Under the pieces are notes generated by a model. It had not been told where the DNA came from and searched no databases. It was given only the letters and a program-made list of their open reading frames with translations. Made by a program: the position numbers and the translations under genes. A stretch of DNA of 64,000 nucleotides from Linyphia triangularis (taxonomy: Eukaryota > Arthropoda > Arachnida > Araneae > Linyphiidae). The stretch spans positions 9,202,846 through 9,266,845 of the forward strand of contig OZ021725.1 in NCBI GenBank assembly GCA_963978545.1, read 5' to 3'. This document shows positions 24,440-37,240 of the stretch, piece by piece. Each line of letters begins with the position of its first letter. Position 1 is the stretch's first letter.

Positions 24440-24917
24440 TTGATACCCTTGTAAATGTACTTTGGAGAAGAAAGAAAAAAAAAAAAAAAAAAGAAGGGAA
24501 AAAAACGCTCCCCCCTCCCCACTAAAAATACAGGAACTGAAGGACCTGGCTACAAGCTTAAATCTATGTTCTTTTCAAGGTCTTCGAGAAAGGGGTCGTT
24601 TATTCCTCAAGAATTGCGCCCCGCGTATAGACTTTAAGATCATTATGATGGAGTCTTTAAGAGAAGGGATGGACGGATTGTGTTTTTATTAAATGGTTGC
24701 GGTTGATAGACAGTTTCACGAGTTTGTGACAAGAGAGCTATTGCTCCACGCACAATAGTTAATATTGTGAGGTTAATAACTGCTTTCATTTGTCTTGGAT
24801 TTTTAAAATATTTTACAGAAATTCTTAAAAAAAGTTATCAAGTATATATAAGTGGGACAAAAAGGTCCCAAAAAGTAATGGGGCCGGGCTCTTGGCCCCC
24901 TGCACCAGCCACCACTG
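24440..24917. mobile_element. Right-end relic of a hAT related to 39,026-46,871, copy A
   Basis: The stretch ends CTGCACCAGCCACCACTG, close to the right end of the hAT at 46,871 (CTGCACCAGCCGCCACTG). Inward the two share TATATAAGTGGGAC, CCCAAAAAGT, CACAATAGTTAAT, a GAGTTTGT block and CTTTAAGAGAAGGG. The left end was not found. The same relic is in copy B (ending 48,814), so it predates the duplication. Confidence 0.6.
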
Positions 24918-26536
24918 GTTAGGTAATTGCAGCATGAACGGACACTCAGATCGGATACAGTCTGATCAGAACAGACTACTAAGGAGTAACAAGACATTCC
25001 AAGCTGATACGTGATCGGTAGCGAATGTGTTAAAATTTTAAGGATTTATTCCGGGTAAAATTTCCAAAGTAGCAAAATATCTTTTTATTTATTACGTAAG
25101 CAGTTGAACGCAAGTAGTATCATATATTTTAAAAGAATTGTCATTGTTAAAAATCTAGGATTTAAAACATGGTTTCTACATTCCATACATAATTCATATT
25201 TACCCATTAAGTCCCCATACGTAATTCATATTTATGACGTAACCAAAATAAAACCAATCGTTCTTCAGGTTATTTTAACTCTCGACAAACGATAAACACT
25301 GAAATGAAGAGAGAAACATATAACCCGCCAAATAAAATCGCGCCAGCAAACGAATGACCCATACCATACTAAAATACAACATCTGTACTTTGCAATTTCA
25401 AACAAGATAAATCATTTGAATTTTGTTTTCTAGTAGCATTCATAAAAATTTCGGGAGTTTTTTTTTTTTTACAAAGTTTTATTTTACATTTGGAAGCTCC
25501 GTACTTGAGCTGCAAAGTTTAGTAAGTATACTTATTCTTTTTTCAAAGGTAAATAATTTCTTCTACTTAACTTTTCTTTCTGATTAAACGAGTCCTATTA
25601 TGACAAAATAACCCTTCAATTTCCTTCCTGAAAATTTGTTAATTAACTTCTACAATAAACAATACAATTTGAGACATACGTATTTGTTAATATGTTTTTT
25701 TTTTTTTTTTTTTCTTTCATTGGCATGCAGTTAATTAAGTTTAACAGTGTTAAAGCTGCAATAGATAGTAAAACACTAAATGAATTTGGTTGAGTTGCAT
25801 TATTCTCAATGTTTATGAAAGTAATAATTGACACTATAAAAAATCATAACAAACTTGAAATAAATGGTTATTTTAGCCAAATATTAACCAATGAGTATTT
25901 TCTTCTCTTCAGTTTGTTGTTTAACTAGTTGTAAGATATTTTGCACCCAAAATTATTAACAAAAGCCAAAGCACTGTAGCTAAAATGATATTGAAATAAA
26001 AACTAAACTATCAATTATAATAAAAACTAAATTATAATAAAATACTAATTGATGATAAATTAAATTAAGAAGAAACTAATGTTGAGAAACTACATTTATC
26101 TGGAAAAATCACCTTTTTGCCCTGCTGTTTGTGGAGCACGTAGGTGATCTCCTTTGCCTACGTGTAGATGACTCTTATGTTGAAGGGTAGGAAGGCAGGG
26201 TTTCTGCGCTTGTGGAAGGTTAGGAAAAGTCATGAATTTGGACGTTGGATAAATTTTGTCATAGAAAGTCTCGATTTTAAGTAAAATACCTACCATTACT
26301 AATGGAAAAACAGTGAATTTTATGGATTCCTAAACATTTAAAGTAAAATTATGTGCATGTTTGCCATGACCAATATTCATCTCATCGAAAATTCATTGAT
26401 TCTTGTACAGAAACGGCTTTCACAGTTTAAAACCGCAGCCAATGACAACATTCCTGAACTCCATACTTTCAACATCGCACGATTAAAATCTCGGGGGGGG
26501 GGGGGGGGGGAAATCATAATATTAGAACTGAAATGA
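24918..26536. other. Non-coding DNA shared with copy B
   Basis: Matches copy B about 48,815-50,640 apart from the SINE in B. No gene seen; the short frames are not conserved as proteins. A (G)n run lies at about 26,492-26,509. Confidence 0.6.
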
Positions 26537-28612
26537 TCTGATTTGTCAAGCTTGTGTTTGCATTTATGATTTTTCCCCCCTTAACGCTGTGATATCAATG
26601 CATTTGATTTTTTATTATATAATTCTGACTTATTATTATTGTCTGATTCCTACTTGATATTTTTTTTATTTTGAAGGATTAATTAGCTTTTTTAACACTG
26701 AAATATCAAAGAATGGAAAATTATGTCTCCTGATTTCGAAGGATCTTCGTTACCGAAACAAGGATTTTTTACTTAATATAAGGCAAAACTTTATGAAAAT
26801 TATTTTATGGTACAATGGTTTACTTACTATGGTTAGAAAAATTCATATAGGTTGATTTGTTTTTGCGATTTCTTGAGTCATGGGAAAATTATTTGCTTCA
26901 GTCTTGGAAAGTCATGTATTCATGACATTTTATTTTGAAAGAAAGTAACCTTGAATATGTATTTGCCATCTTTTGCACAGTTCATTTTGAAATTGCCTAA
27001 TCCAATTCTCATGGTTCATAGTCTGAATACATAACTAGCATGAGGGGGTGGAGCTGGAGACCCCATTTTGGCCTCTGCAACTTCTAATAAAAATTAGTAC
27101 AGTCAAACACTGTTAACGTAAAATAGCTTAACATGAAATCCTGTTTAACTTGAATTAAAAGCAGTTCTCCGTACGACGAAACTTTACATTAATTTGTTCA
27201 TTTAACACAAAATTTCACGTATTGAAATCTCGCTTAAGACTAAAAATCTAATCTTTTAATTTACTTTTTTTTTAGATGAATCCTTGTGACTTTTCCTAAT
27301 ACAGCAGGACTATGCCTCATGTGCGTTAAATAATTTAGAAGAGATTGATAAATTTTTTAAAGAATGCTTTATTAAAAACTGAAGGAAAAACCAATAACAA
27401 ATTTTGGTACTTATGTATTAACGCCACCGCAGCTACAGATTTGGCGGTTCTTAAGTGCCGCCAATAAAAAGCAATCTTGTTGTTCGCATTCACACGCAGT
27501 TATTTAAGTGTTTTATTTTATGATTTGTCGCACAAGTTTTAGATGTAGATTGGTGGCACTTAAAAACCACCAAATCTGTAGCTGCTGTAGCGCTAATACG
27601 TAAGTACCCAGATTTCTTTAAAAAACTTTTTAACCATTTTAAATAACATTTACTTACTTTAATGCCTTAACTTACATTAACTCTTTTTTGTTCTTAATGT
27701 ATATATCTTGTTCTAAACTGTTGTACTAAGGCCAGAAATAAATTGGTTTGCTTCCTGTATCCCGACCTAACCTAAAATTACAATACATAAATTCGGACCC
27801 TAAAATTTTTTTTAGACTTTTGATAAAATGGAATCATAATAAAAACCACAATCATTAAAACGATGAATGGATTACAATAGCACAGAGATTGCACAATAAA
27901 CAGTGAAACCTGAAGGAAAATTATAAATTCCTGGCATCTACCCAGGATATTGAAACACGTAAACAAATATACTCAAGTATTTTGCATCACTGTTTACATA
28001 TTTGATCAATTTTAAATCTAACATTAACACACATCCTTTTGCGTATTTGCTAAAAATATTTAGCAAGAAAAATTCCCTACCTACCTGCCCTAATACTGAT
28101 ACCTATGTTACAGGAATTAAACCTTTCTTTTTTGGCCAAAATATAAACCTTGCAAAGTATGTTTTAAAAAGCAACAGTACTAATTTATGTATGGTTAGTA
28201 ATTGAAATCTGCATTAAGTAGATGAAAAAGTTTTTAGACAGCTTACACGAAAATCAGTTTATGTGAAAATTTTTGGCCTACCCATTGACTTTATGTTAAG
28301 AGGATTTTACCGTAATCATGGTTATCATTTGGAATCCTGTTATAACTATCCTTGTGTACCTAACCCAAAGTGATTCCAAACTACCCACTTTATACTGCGA
28401 CTGGATGTACTGATTTCATATGAATTTGATGCACTGAATTAAAATATGACATAAGTTTTCGCCTAGGTCTAATTTCCAATATATATGACATTTTAGTGAA
28501 ATTCACATTACACTATTTTAAGTTAAATCCATGGTTCAAATAAAAAACTAAACATAGGATTTTTATTATTATATGATACAAATATTATTTTATACAAAGA
28601 TAGAGGAAAAGT
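26537..28612. other. 2.1-kb stretch present only in copy A
   Basis: Copy B jumps from ATAAGAACTGAAATGA (about 50,660) to GATGAAACTAACTATTGTC (about 50,680). Copy A has about 2.1 kb between these points, holding a MITE (27,405-27,610) and otherwise AT-rich sequence with no gene. A deletion in B and an insertion in A are both possible. Confidence 0.6.
27405..27610. mobile_element. MITE with about 57-bp inverted arms
   Basis: The left arm starts TGGTACTTATGTATTA and runs through GCAGCTACAGATTTGG. The right arm, inverted, starts TGGGTACTTACGTATTA and carries the same GCAGCTACAGATTTGG core and AAGTGCC(G/A)CCA. The flanks AATTT/GATTT suggest a 4- to 5-bp target duplication. It has no coding capacity. 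Confidence 0.75.
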
Positions 28613-28619
28613 TATCGAT

Positions 28620-29593
28620 GAAACTAACTATAATCACTGAAGATTTCGGAAGTTTCTTTTCCGTAACATTCTGGAATGTATTTTGCTGTTTTTGAGCTCC
28701 AGCTGTAATCTGCTAACATATGGGTATCCAATCTTCCTTGGTGGCGTTCCTCTATAGTTTAAATATGTTGGTGAAATCTTTTACCTTGTTCCTCAATAGT
28801 ATCTTATAAATTTACAGGAAAACAGTTTAAGTGACTGTGTAAATAGCGTACCTTAATACTCATGTTACAACTAAGGATTTGAAACTGTTAAGCATCTTGT
28901 TTACCACATCAACGTAGTTTTCAGCTTTGCATTTTCCTTGAAAATTTCCAACAACTGCAACAAATGAAGTCCAAGTTTTTCGCTCGGTCTCGTAAGTCGA
29001 AGGCATGATCTTTAATGAGTTGTCTTATTTGTGAGACGTCAAATATCCCTGCTTAATTTTTTTCGGTACTCAAATGAGACATTCTCTCTCCTCCTCCCCC
29101 CCCCCCCCTTCCCCAAGAGCCTTTATAAAATGCTTAAAATGGCCCAACTTAATATGTAGTGGAGAAAACAGGATTTTCTCTTGTAAAACGAAAAGCTTGT
29201 TCATGACAGTCTCTTTTCCAATGCCCATATTGTGTCTCTTTGGCCACTCTTTTTAAACCCACTGGTGTTATTTGTCTCTGCTATCCCAGAGGCACAAGAA
29301 GAAAGAATATTTTATGTACCCACTTTGCTGTCCAAGAAAAAAGTTTACTATTTTTAAACTCGCACAAATCACCCATTGATGTTCATGATACTTTATCTTC
29401 TTCAATACCAAAGCTATAGTGTTATGTTCTATAGTGTTTGTTGAGTGAATAATTAGTTATTGAACCACATTTGTTCCCATAGTTAGATGGACACAATTCA
29501 AACTTCGCTTTGAACTGTCGATAAAGAGGCACCAATCAGCTGGAAAGAATTCAAGGAGACCCATTTTTTCCAGGTGTCCTCTAATTTAGTGAC
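28620..29593 (-). pseudogene. Relic of an uncharacterised dispersed gene family, copy A
   Basis: The minus strand carries the same broken protein as copy B (50,690-51,852), recognisable in patches separated by stops and frameshifts: an LFIDSS segment, SPLHIKLG-like sequence, then AGIFDVSQIRQLIKDHAFDL, CNMSIKVRYLHSHL, EEQGKRFHQ and LADYSW. I remember this order from a large uncharacterised family in arthropod genomes, sometimes thought transposon-derived; no function is known to me. The upstream (N-terminal) end is cut at 29,593, where copy A lost 5.6 kb. Confidence 0.65.
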
Positions 29594-30959
29594 GAGAATA
29601 ATATCAATTTACCATTTTTAAACAGCTTAGTGGGTCATTTTGTGTGCATTGAAAAAAGGCGGCCCTAGGTACATAGGTCTCCCCTTCACTGTCCCTCTTC
29701 CAATGCAGTCACAACTTGAAAGTTTTATCAAGGGCAAGCATGGATAAACTAAGGTATTCCGATCTCGATTAACTAATTTCAAAGGGTTGAAACGTTCCAT
29801 ACGAAGAAGATATCAATGCCCCACTTTCAGTATAGTCACAATTATAAAATTTGGAACAAATGTCAACAAAGGGCATAGGTAAAGTATAGTATATATAAAG
29901 TAAGGTATTTCGATAAACCAATTTTCAGGAGTGGAAAAGCGATCAAACGTTCGAAATGTGGAATGCATGAATGTTTTTTGATTGCTAAAATGCACATGGG
30001 AAAATTTCATAGCAAATCATGGGTATTCAGCTAGTATGTATATGTAATTGTTTGCTTGGGTTTTAAAGCAAACTTAATGCAGAGGTTTAATATGCAATGT
30101 ATGCTAATAAATTTTTATAATGTATGTATAATGGTTTGCTTGGGTTGTAGTAGAATCTGAATGTAGAGGTATAATATACAATGTAAGCTAATCAATTTTT
30201 CTAACGGCAATTGCGTCAGTGGTTGCTGATTAGTTATTGCAAATTTCAACCTTTTCTCTTAATTTTAACCATTCATCTCTATGATTGGTAATTGTTTATT
30301 TATTTATTATTATTTTCTAACTTTTTATTAAAATATTGATGTATTTAACATATTTTGTAATATTTTAAAATAAGTTCCAACTTCATGTTTTTCTACTACT
30401 TAATTGACGATACAGTAATATAAATAAAACATGACATGGATATTTTTAAAGAACAATTTGACACAAGTCCTGACCTATGTTATGTAAAGCAGGTCATTTA
30501 GATCAATTGTAAGAAAATATCCTAATACAGCTACAGATGTATGTAATTTAGAATTGATAACTTTAAATCTACTACGATAAATAAAATGAAAATCAGTGTT
30601 ATCAATTGTATGTATTATGTTCCCAATGAAGTTCCTTCTTGACCAAGTATATTGTTCGTTTTTCATAAATTTGAACAAGTATTGAAATATTGCATACGAG
30701 TTATCATTTTTTTTTAATTACAGGAAAGGGGAAAATCAAATCATGTCTTTTGAAATTGTGTTCCTGATAATCATTATGTTCCTACTGCAAATTAGCAATG
30801 ATTAATTGCTTGTAAGCAAAAGGAATAGATAGAATATACTTTCAAGATATATTATAGAAATACTTTCAAAGATATAATTCTGTCATTTAATCTAAACGTG
30901 GAAATTTTGTAAAAAGCAAGGCTTATTTTTAATCTGCTAACGGGAGAAAAGACTAATTC
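29594..30959. other. Upstream region of the zinc-finger gene, copy A
   Basis: Non-coding. It contains two or more degenerate units of a repeat of about 140 bp (29,690-29,960; see 56,400-57,640). A good 3' splice site with a T-rich tract lies at TTTTTTTTTAATTACAG|GAAAGG, ending at 30,723 and conserved in B (58,404). No reading frame links it to the fingers. Confidence 0.5.
30710..30723 (+). promoter_or_regulatory. Candidate 3' splice site before the finger exon
   Basis: A poly-T tract followed by AATTACAG, conserved in copy B at 58,391-58,404. It would start an exon about 230 bp before the zinc-finger frame, but stops intervene in the finger frame (TAA at 30,954). It may therefore serve a 5' UTR exon or be unused. 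Confidence 0.3.
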
Positions 30960-31034
30960 TTGCGACAAAGCAAAATCAGAAACATCAGAAAGCACCCCCT
31001 CACTCACACTGGAGGAAAGTCACGTTCTTGGGAC

Positions 31035-32210
31035 ATGAGCACTAAATCATTCAAAAATAAGAAAAACCTCAGAAAACACCTCCTCACTCATGCTGGAGGA
31101 ATGCCATATTCTTGTGATTTGTGTACCAAATCATTTTCATGGAAGTGTAACTTCAAAAATCACCTCCTTAGCCACACAGAAGAAAAGCCACATTCTTGTG
31201 AGATGTGTGCCAAGTCATTTTCACGAAAGGATCAATTGAGGATTCACCTCTTCTCTCACACTGGGGAAAAACCACATTCTTGTGACATGTGCACTAAATC
31301 ATTTTCGCAAAAGGGAGCACTCAGTAAGCACCTACTCAGTCACACTGGAGAAAAGCCACATTCTTGTGAAATGTGTGACAAATCATTTTCACATAACAGT
31401 GTCTTGAGAATTCACCTCCTCTCTCACACTGGGGAAAAACCACATTCTTGTGACATGTGCACTAAATCATTTTCGCAAAAGGGAGCACTCGGTAAGCACC
31501 TACTCAGTCACACTGGAGAAAAGCCACATTCTTGTGAAATGTGTGACAAATCATTTTCACATAAAAGTGTCTTGAGAAGGCACCTCCTCACTCACACAGA
31601 AGAAAAGCCACATTCTTGTGAGATGTGTGCCAAGTCATTTTCACGAAAGGATCAATTGAGGATTCACCTCTTCTCTCACACTGGGGAAAAACCACATTCT
31701 TGTGACATGTGCACTAAATCATTTTTGCAAAAGGGAGCACTCAGTAAGCACCTACTCAGTCACACTGGAGAAAAGCCACATTCTTGTGAAATGTGTGACA
31801 AATCATTTTCGCATAAAAGTGGCTTGAGAATTCACCTCCTCTCTCACACTGGAGAAAAGCCACATTCTTGTGAAATGTGTGACAAATCATTTTCATTGAA
31901 GTGTAACTTAAAAATTCACCTCCTCTCTCACACTGGGGAAAAACCACATTCTTGTGAAATGTGTGCCAAATCATTTTCACGAAAGGATCAATTGAGGATT
32001 CACCTCTTCTCTCACACTGGGGAAAAACCACATTCTTGTGACATGTGCACTAAATCATTTTCGCAAAAGGGAGCACTCAGTAAGCACCTACTCAGTCACA
32101 CTGGAGAAAAGCCACATTCTTGTGAAATGTGTGACAAATCATTTTCACATAAAAGTGTCTTGAGAAGGCACCTACTCAGTCACACTGGAGAAAAGCCACA
32201 TTCTTGTTAA
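31035..32210 (+). CDS. C2H2 zinc-finger protein, open part of array (about 14 fingers)
   Basis: The first ATG is at 31,035, inside a finger whose two cysteines are replaced (WDMS in place of CxxC); upstream is a TAA at 30,954. The frame is open for 391 codons and holds 13 intact fingers of the form C(E/D)(M/L)CxKSFSxKxxLxxHLLxH with HTGEKPHS linkers, each 28 residues (84 bp). The fingers form a higher-order pattern: a RKDQLRIHLF finger, then QKGALSKHLL, then HKSVLR-type, repeated three times. It would be a nuclear DNA-binding protein. No effector domain is visible. The frame ends at TAA 32,208-32,210, where the Glu codon of finger 15 is GAA in its sister repeats. Confidence 0.7.
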   Translation: MSTKSFKNKKNLRKHLLTHAGGMPYSCDLCTKSFSWKCNFKNHLLSHTEEKPHSCEMCAKSFSRKDQLRIHLFSHTGEKPHSCDMCTKSFSQKGALSKHLLSHTGEKPHSCEMCDKSFSHNSVLRIHLLSHTGEKPHSCDMCTKSFSQKGALGKHLLSHTGEKPHSCEMCDKSFSHKSVLRRHLLTHTEEKPHSCEMCAKSFSRKDQLRIHLFSHTGEKPHSCDMCTKSFLQKGALSKHLLSHTGEKPHSCEMCDKSFSHKSGLRIHLLSHTGEKPHSCEMCDKSFSLKCNLKIHLLSHTGEKPHSCEMCAKSFSRKDQLRIHLFSHTGEKPHSCDMCTKSFSQKGALSKHLLSHTGEKPHSCEMCDKSFSHKSVLRRHLLSHTGEKPHSC

Positions 32211-33250
<1,040 letters not shown>

Positions 33251-33300
33251 ATATCAACACTGATTTAGTACATTGTATAAAAATATAATAATTTAATGTC

Positions 33301-33306
33301 AATAAA
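33301..33306 (+). terminator. Polyadenylation signal AATAAA
   Basis: An AATAAA lies 51 bp after the final stop of the finger array, in AT-rich sequence. This is a plausible 3' end for the locus. Confidence 0.5.
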
Positions 33307-33534
33307 ATATAAGAATTTTGAGTAGTTAAATCCTCAGATAGATGGAGCCACAAGCTAATTTTATTAAAATTTATTTTTCCATTATTTTTCTTAAAAATTA
33401 CTTGTACACAATATTGATATATTATATTACAATTCCAAACTAAGTGGAACTTTACAATCAGTACACATCAGTAAAGAGATCAACCGGTTTTGTTTGTCAT
33501 TATTAAATTTATTTTATGTAAGACTCGTATCATT

Positions 33535-33702
33535 CAAGCTGCAGCCAGCATTTTTTTGGGGAGGAGATTATGGTCGAATATTTGATTAAATATATATATA
33601 ACAAGTTACACAAAAAAGGAAGGGGAAGTAGTGAAACAAGGTTTCACACAACTTCGGGAAGGGAGGGGGTCCCGTCGGTCCCCTCCCCTGTATACGGCCT
33701 TG
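33535..33702. mobile_element. 168-bp hAT-type MITE between the two copies
   Basis: The left end is CAAGCTGCAGCCAGC, followed by TTTTTTTGGGG. The right end, inverted, is CAAGGCCGTATACAGGGG. The flanks GTATCATT and ATGTCATT match at 6 of 8 positions, as an old 8-bp target duplication. It is the same family as 17,101-17,362. The 81-codon frame over it is not a gene. Confidence 0.7.
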
Positions 33703-34569
33703 ATGTCATTCGAGCTCTAATACAATATAAAAAAATCACAAAAAGATGTGTTTTCTTTTCAACGAAAGAAACATGCGAATACAAAAGTAAAACAAAAAAC
33801 AAAGTCATTCTATGAAATAGCTGAACTAGAATACAAATTCTTTAAACCCCGGAACTTCTTGAAGGGATTCAAGATCGGTTTTACAGTATCTATAACGCCC
33901 TGAAATTGTATCTTCCAGATGTCTGAAAATGCTCAATTAATTTTGAATTAATTAGAAATATATCTGTTATAGTGGATCGAAATTGGGTCCCAATAGGAAT
34001 CCAGGTAATTTTTCAAAGTTCCTTGAGTAATTGTTTTCACTTAATCTCTTATGATAGTTATGGAGAATGGTTGCCATAGTAATGGTAAGCAAAGCTATGT
34101 ATAACAATGAGAAAGAAAAGATATACATTTTTAATTTTTGTGGATTGACTGCCTAACTTTGAGAACATGAAACTGTTGTCAAATTTTTGGGTGAATAAAA
34201 AATTAACCAATTGCTAACATTTTTTTCCGGCCAAAACTTGAAAGAATGCTATGTCATCGAGTCTACCTGCCTAGTTTTAGGTCGACTGGATAACGGCAAG
34301 TGAGTTACTTAGTCCTCCTAAGTTATAATAGAAACGTGTGTGAAAGTGGCCTCTAGTGACATCTCACAAAACTTGATAGAATGCATTGTCATTGACAACT
34401 AGTCTCAGTGTTTCAGGTCGATTAGGGGATAACAAGTGGGACCTTCCCAACATACGCCACCCAAAAACACACATACAAACAAAATCGATGTTACTATAAA
34501 GAATTAATTACGGATTAACGATGAAGATTTCCATCCATTGAAATTAAATAATCACGTTACACTTGATAT

Positions 34570-35225
34570 TCTCTCGTCAAATAAAATGTATAAGGTAAAT
34601 AATTTAACCAACAATTAGAACTAAAAATTTGTGTCTGGAATAAATCACTGAAAGTAATTAAAGTTGATATCTTCGAACTTAAACTTTATTGGTGTGCATA
34701 TTGCTTAGTATGCAATTTATTAAATTTTAGTATTATAGTTTACTTACTGATGAAAACGAGCTTCTATTTGAAAAAAAAAAAAAAACTGCGTTCTTTTTGC
34801 ACTTGTATGCAAAACTGTACTGAACCATGACTTGGTAAATCGTCAAAAAGCTCACAGATATTTGAGGAGGTGAAATACAGTTCATTCTTAACTAGGAGTG
34901 TGGAACATAATACAATTTTGAATTACACTATAATCTTGGTCATTGCATTAAAATTTAAGGTACTATATTTACAGTTTCCATATTTTCACTCATTTAAATA
35001 AAAATGGCCAGTTTGGCGATATTTTTGACAATAAGAATAACTTGTGGGAAAAAACACGCCAAGATTTAAAAATTGGTGATTTTATTCGGTAGACATTACA
35101 TGGTCTTTTCTTGTGCGTGAAGGAAAAAAAAATTCACTCGTTGATGGGCGATACTCAAGGGCAGAAAGCTCTGTGTTAAAGGCACTCGTATTGATTATTT
35201 TTATTTTAATAAAATTATAATATTT
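34570..35225. other. Copy-B-specific filler with a fold-back end
   Basis: This replaces the A-specific segment at 13,155-13,495. It is mostly AT-rich. At about 34,892-34,935 it holds one end of the fold-back family (ACTAGGAGTGTGGAACAT, then TTGAATTACACTATAAT), flanked on the left by TA. No partner end was recognised. Confidence 0.5.
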
Positions 35226-35375
35226 TATTCTTTTTTCGAATAATTGAAAAATAGTAATTTTCATTATTAGTAAATCATAATCTAAAAAAGAAGTTAATCT
35301 TTTGTTTCAACTTGACAATGCGGCTTGACCTAACTTCTAATAAAAATATTTAAACTGTTCTTTTAGATTATTCCG

Positions 35376-35725
35376 TTTTAATCGATATCAATTGTGAGAG
35401 CAGCCAATCTTAATAAATTGTCCAAACGAGATTCAGTTAAAGCTATTCCTGTATTTTTCCTTAATGAAAACCACCTAGATGAAAGCTTCTTCACATAGTT
35501 TCTTTGGGTACGTAGTGGAGAACTATATTTCTTATTACTATTTTGGATAACTACTATTTTGGATAAATTACACATACTATTTTGGATAAATTACAATTAA
35601 GTTTAAAAAAAGTCAACACTTGGCATTTGATTTTTTTTTTGTTAACTTTCTGTGATGGCGGCGGGCCGCAGAAAAATCTGTTGTGGGCCAAATCTGGACT
35701 GCGGGCCGTGTATTGGTTAACGCTG
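35376..35725 (-). pseudogene. hAT transposase C-terminal remnant and 5' terminus, copy B
   Basis: The minus strand encodes SSRWFSLRKNTGIALTESRL, then DNLLRLAALTIDID. The pattern Thr-Glu-x-Arg-Leu-x-x-Leu-Leu-Arg-x-Ala is that of hAT C-termini. The GGGCCGC-rich plus-strand end at 35,655-35,725 is the inverted 5' terminus of the same element. It corresponds to copy A 13,657-13,967. Confidence 0.55.
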
Positions 35726-36343
35726 ATTTAAGATATATTGTTGTACACGGCAACGACTGCGTGGTTGCGAAGGGCTGCATATCAAAAACATTTCTATCAG
35801 CAAAATATGCGGCAAACTACATTTCAAAATTTATTTATTAAAAATAAACTTCAATTTATGTTCTAACCTCCAAATATATTTATTTATTCTGATTGAAACA
35901 ATATTTATTATTTATTTAAAAAAATATGTGAACAGGAAAGAGTTTCTTCAATGGTCGGTTAAAAGCTATTTTGTACGATTGGATGACAGCAAGTTGGTTT
36001 ATTAGTATTCTGTAAAATCGACCTCTTAGTGACAGTAACAGTCTCAAAATTTGATAAGAATGCATCGAATCTATCTGCCAAGTTCAGCCCTATTGACTGA
36101 CGACAAGGGAGATAGTTAGGCATCCGCAGATTCCACCACAATCGTCACATAAAATTGAAGTTAATATAAAGGATTTAAAAATCAATTCTGTTTTGAATAT
36201 ATTTTGTCTTATTCAAATAACTTATGAGTGTGATTTTCTCAATATTTTTTTAAATAAAATAAATATTTCGAAATAAAATAAATATCTCCCAATATATGGC
36301 AAAATATAAGTGCATAGTTCCGTAATCTCAAAACACCTTAAAA

Positions 36344-36528
36344 GGTTGGTTGGTTGGTTGGTTGTATTCAGATTATCTGGCGCCGTCAGCAACACGAGGG
36401 CTATAATGCGCCGAAACATTCGTCATTAGACAAGCCAACATACATTTACAAACACCCATGCCAACACGGGACTCGAACCCGCAACCTCGCGGTCTAGAAG
36501 CTAGCACGCTAACCACTATACCGTTTGG
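36344..36528 (-). mobile_element. tRNA-derived SINE, copy B only
   Basis: A 185-bp insertion flanked by a perfect 16-bp target duplication (36,328-36,343 and 36,529-36,544, TCAAAACACCTTAAAA). Copy A has the single-copy empty site at about 14,548-14,563. On the minus strand the head is tRNA-like, with A box TAG(T)GGTTAGCGTG and B box GGTTCGAGTCC (36,469-36,479), and the 3' tail is (AACC)n. It is the same family as 49,508-49,680. It is not a functional tRNA gene. Confidence 0.95.
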
Positions 36529-36552
36529 TCAAAACACCTTAAAAGCTAATAC

Positions 36553-36763
36553 AAAATGTCAACATTCTTCACTTACCCATCTGGATTCTTAGCACCAACC
36601 ACTTTATTCTGTCAGAATCGCAGGTTTGCTTTATTTTTTTTGAATGTCAAAAAAACATCTTTTACTGTCCATTCGTTTTTTCCTCTTGAACAAATTCATT
36701 TCTTTGGTACGGTGAGAAGTTTACAAATAAATTATTAAATGGCTGGTATAAAAAAAGAAAAAA
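36553..36763 (-). pseudogene. Block nearly identical in both copies, copy B
   Basis: Counterpart of 14,572-14,782; the only difference seen by eye is one base (Cys to Phe in the plus-strand frame). See that entry for the possible minus-strand coding sequence. Confidence 0.3.
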
Positions 36764-37240
36764 AACCAAAAAGAAAAAAACGTTACATCACTTGTTGATA
36801 AATCGGTTAGCATTCCTGTTAAAATTAGAGTAGGAGAACACTCAAGGAAGGAGCTCAAATACTTTATGTGCCAGACCACAGTTTTATTCTTTTAAAATGT
36901 AGATAGTTAACTTGAATTTGTGTAGAGAAGTTTTAGTCCTTATTCATGAATCATGACAAACCCTACAAATTTGTCGTCTTGTATTCATCCACAAATGCAG
37001 ATCATTCGTTGAAAAAAAATATATAATAACATATGTCAGTTCATTTTTAATGAAGGAGAAATGGCCATGTGTGGGTTGCCGCGTATCTTTCAAGTGTTTT
37101 CAAATACTTGTACTTGCCTGCTGAAGTTGTGGATCACAAACGAAAGCTAAGTTCACACGAAAGAACTTTTTTGTTTTTTTACTTGGATTTACATTTAGCG
37201 TCACGTAAAGAATTTTTTTTTTTTTTTAAATACAAATTTA

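Larger units (their letters stand above)
11840..31275 (+). repeat. Segmental duplication, copy A
   Basis: From about 11,840 this copy matches copy B starting at about 33,857 in the same order and orientation, with both carrying the block TTTTACAGTATCTATAACGC. The match continues, interrupted by copy-specific insertions and deletions, to the third zinc finger at 31,275 (58,942 in B). Collinear anchors A/B: hAT relic 13,967/35,725; fold-back 15,251/37,241; hAT right end 23,612/47,684; hAT-like end 24,917/48,814; gene relic 28,620/50,690; first zinc-finger ATG 31,035/58,702. The copies are adjacent, separated by the rest of the finger array plus about 600 bp. Confidence 0.93.

Noticed and set aside
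31756..32031. Minus-strand frame across the finger array
   Set aside because: It is a shadow of the repeated plus-strand finger codons; its repeats are the reverse reading of the same 84-bp unit.
33570..33815. 81-codon plus-strand frame between the two copies
   Set aside because: It crosses the 168-bp MITE and flanking AT-rich DNA; no protein features.
36460..36520. tRNA gene on the minus strand
   Set aside because: Same SINE family, with a 16-bp target duplication and an empty site in copy A.
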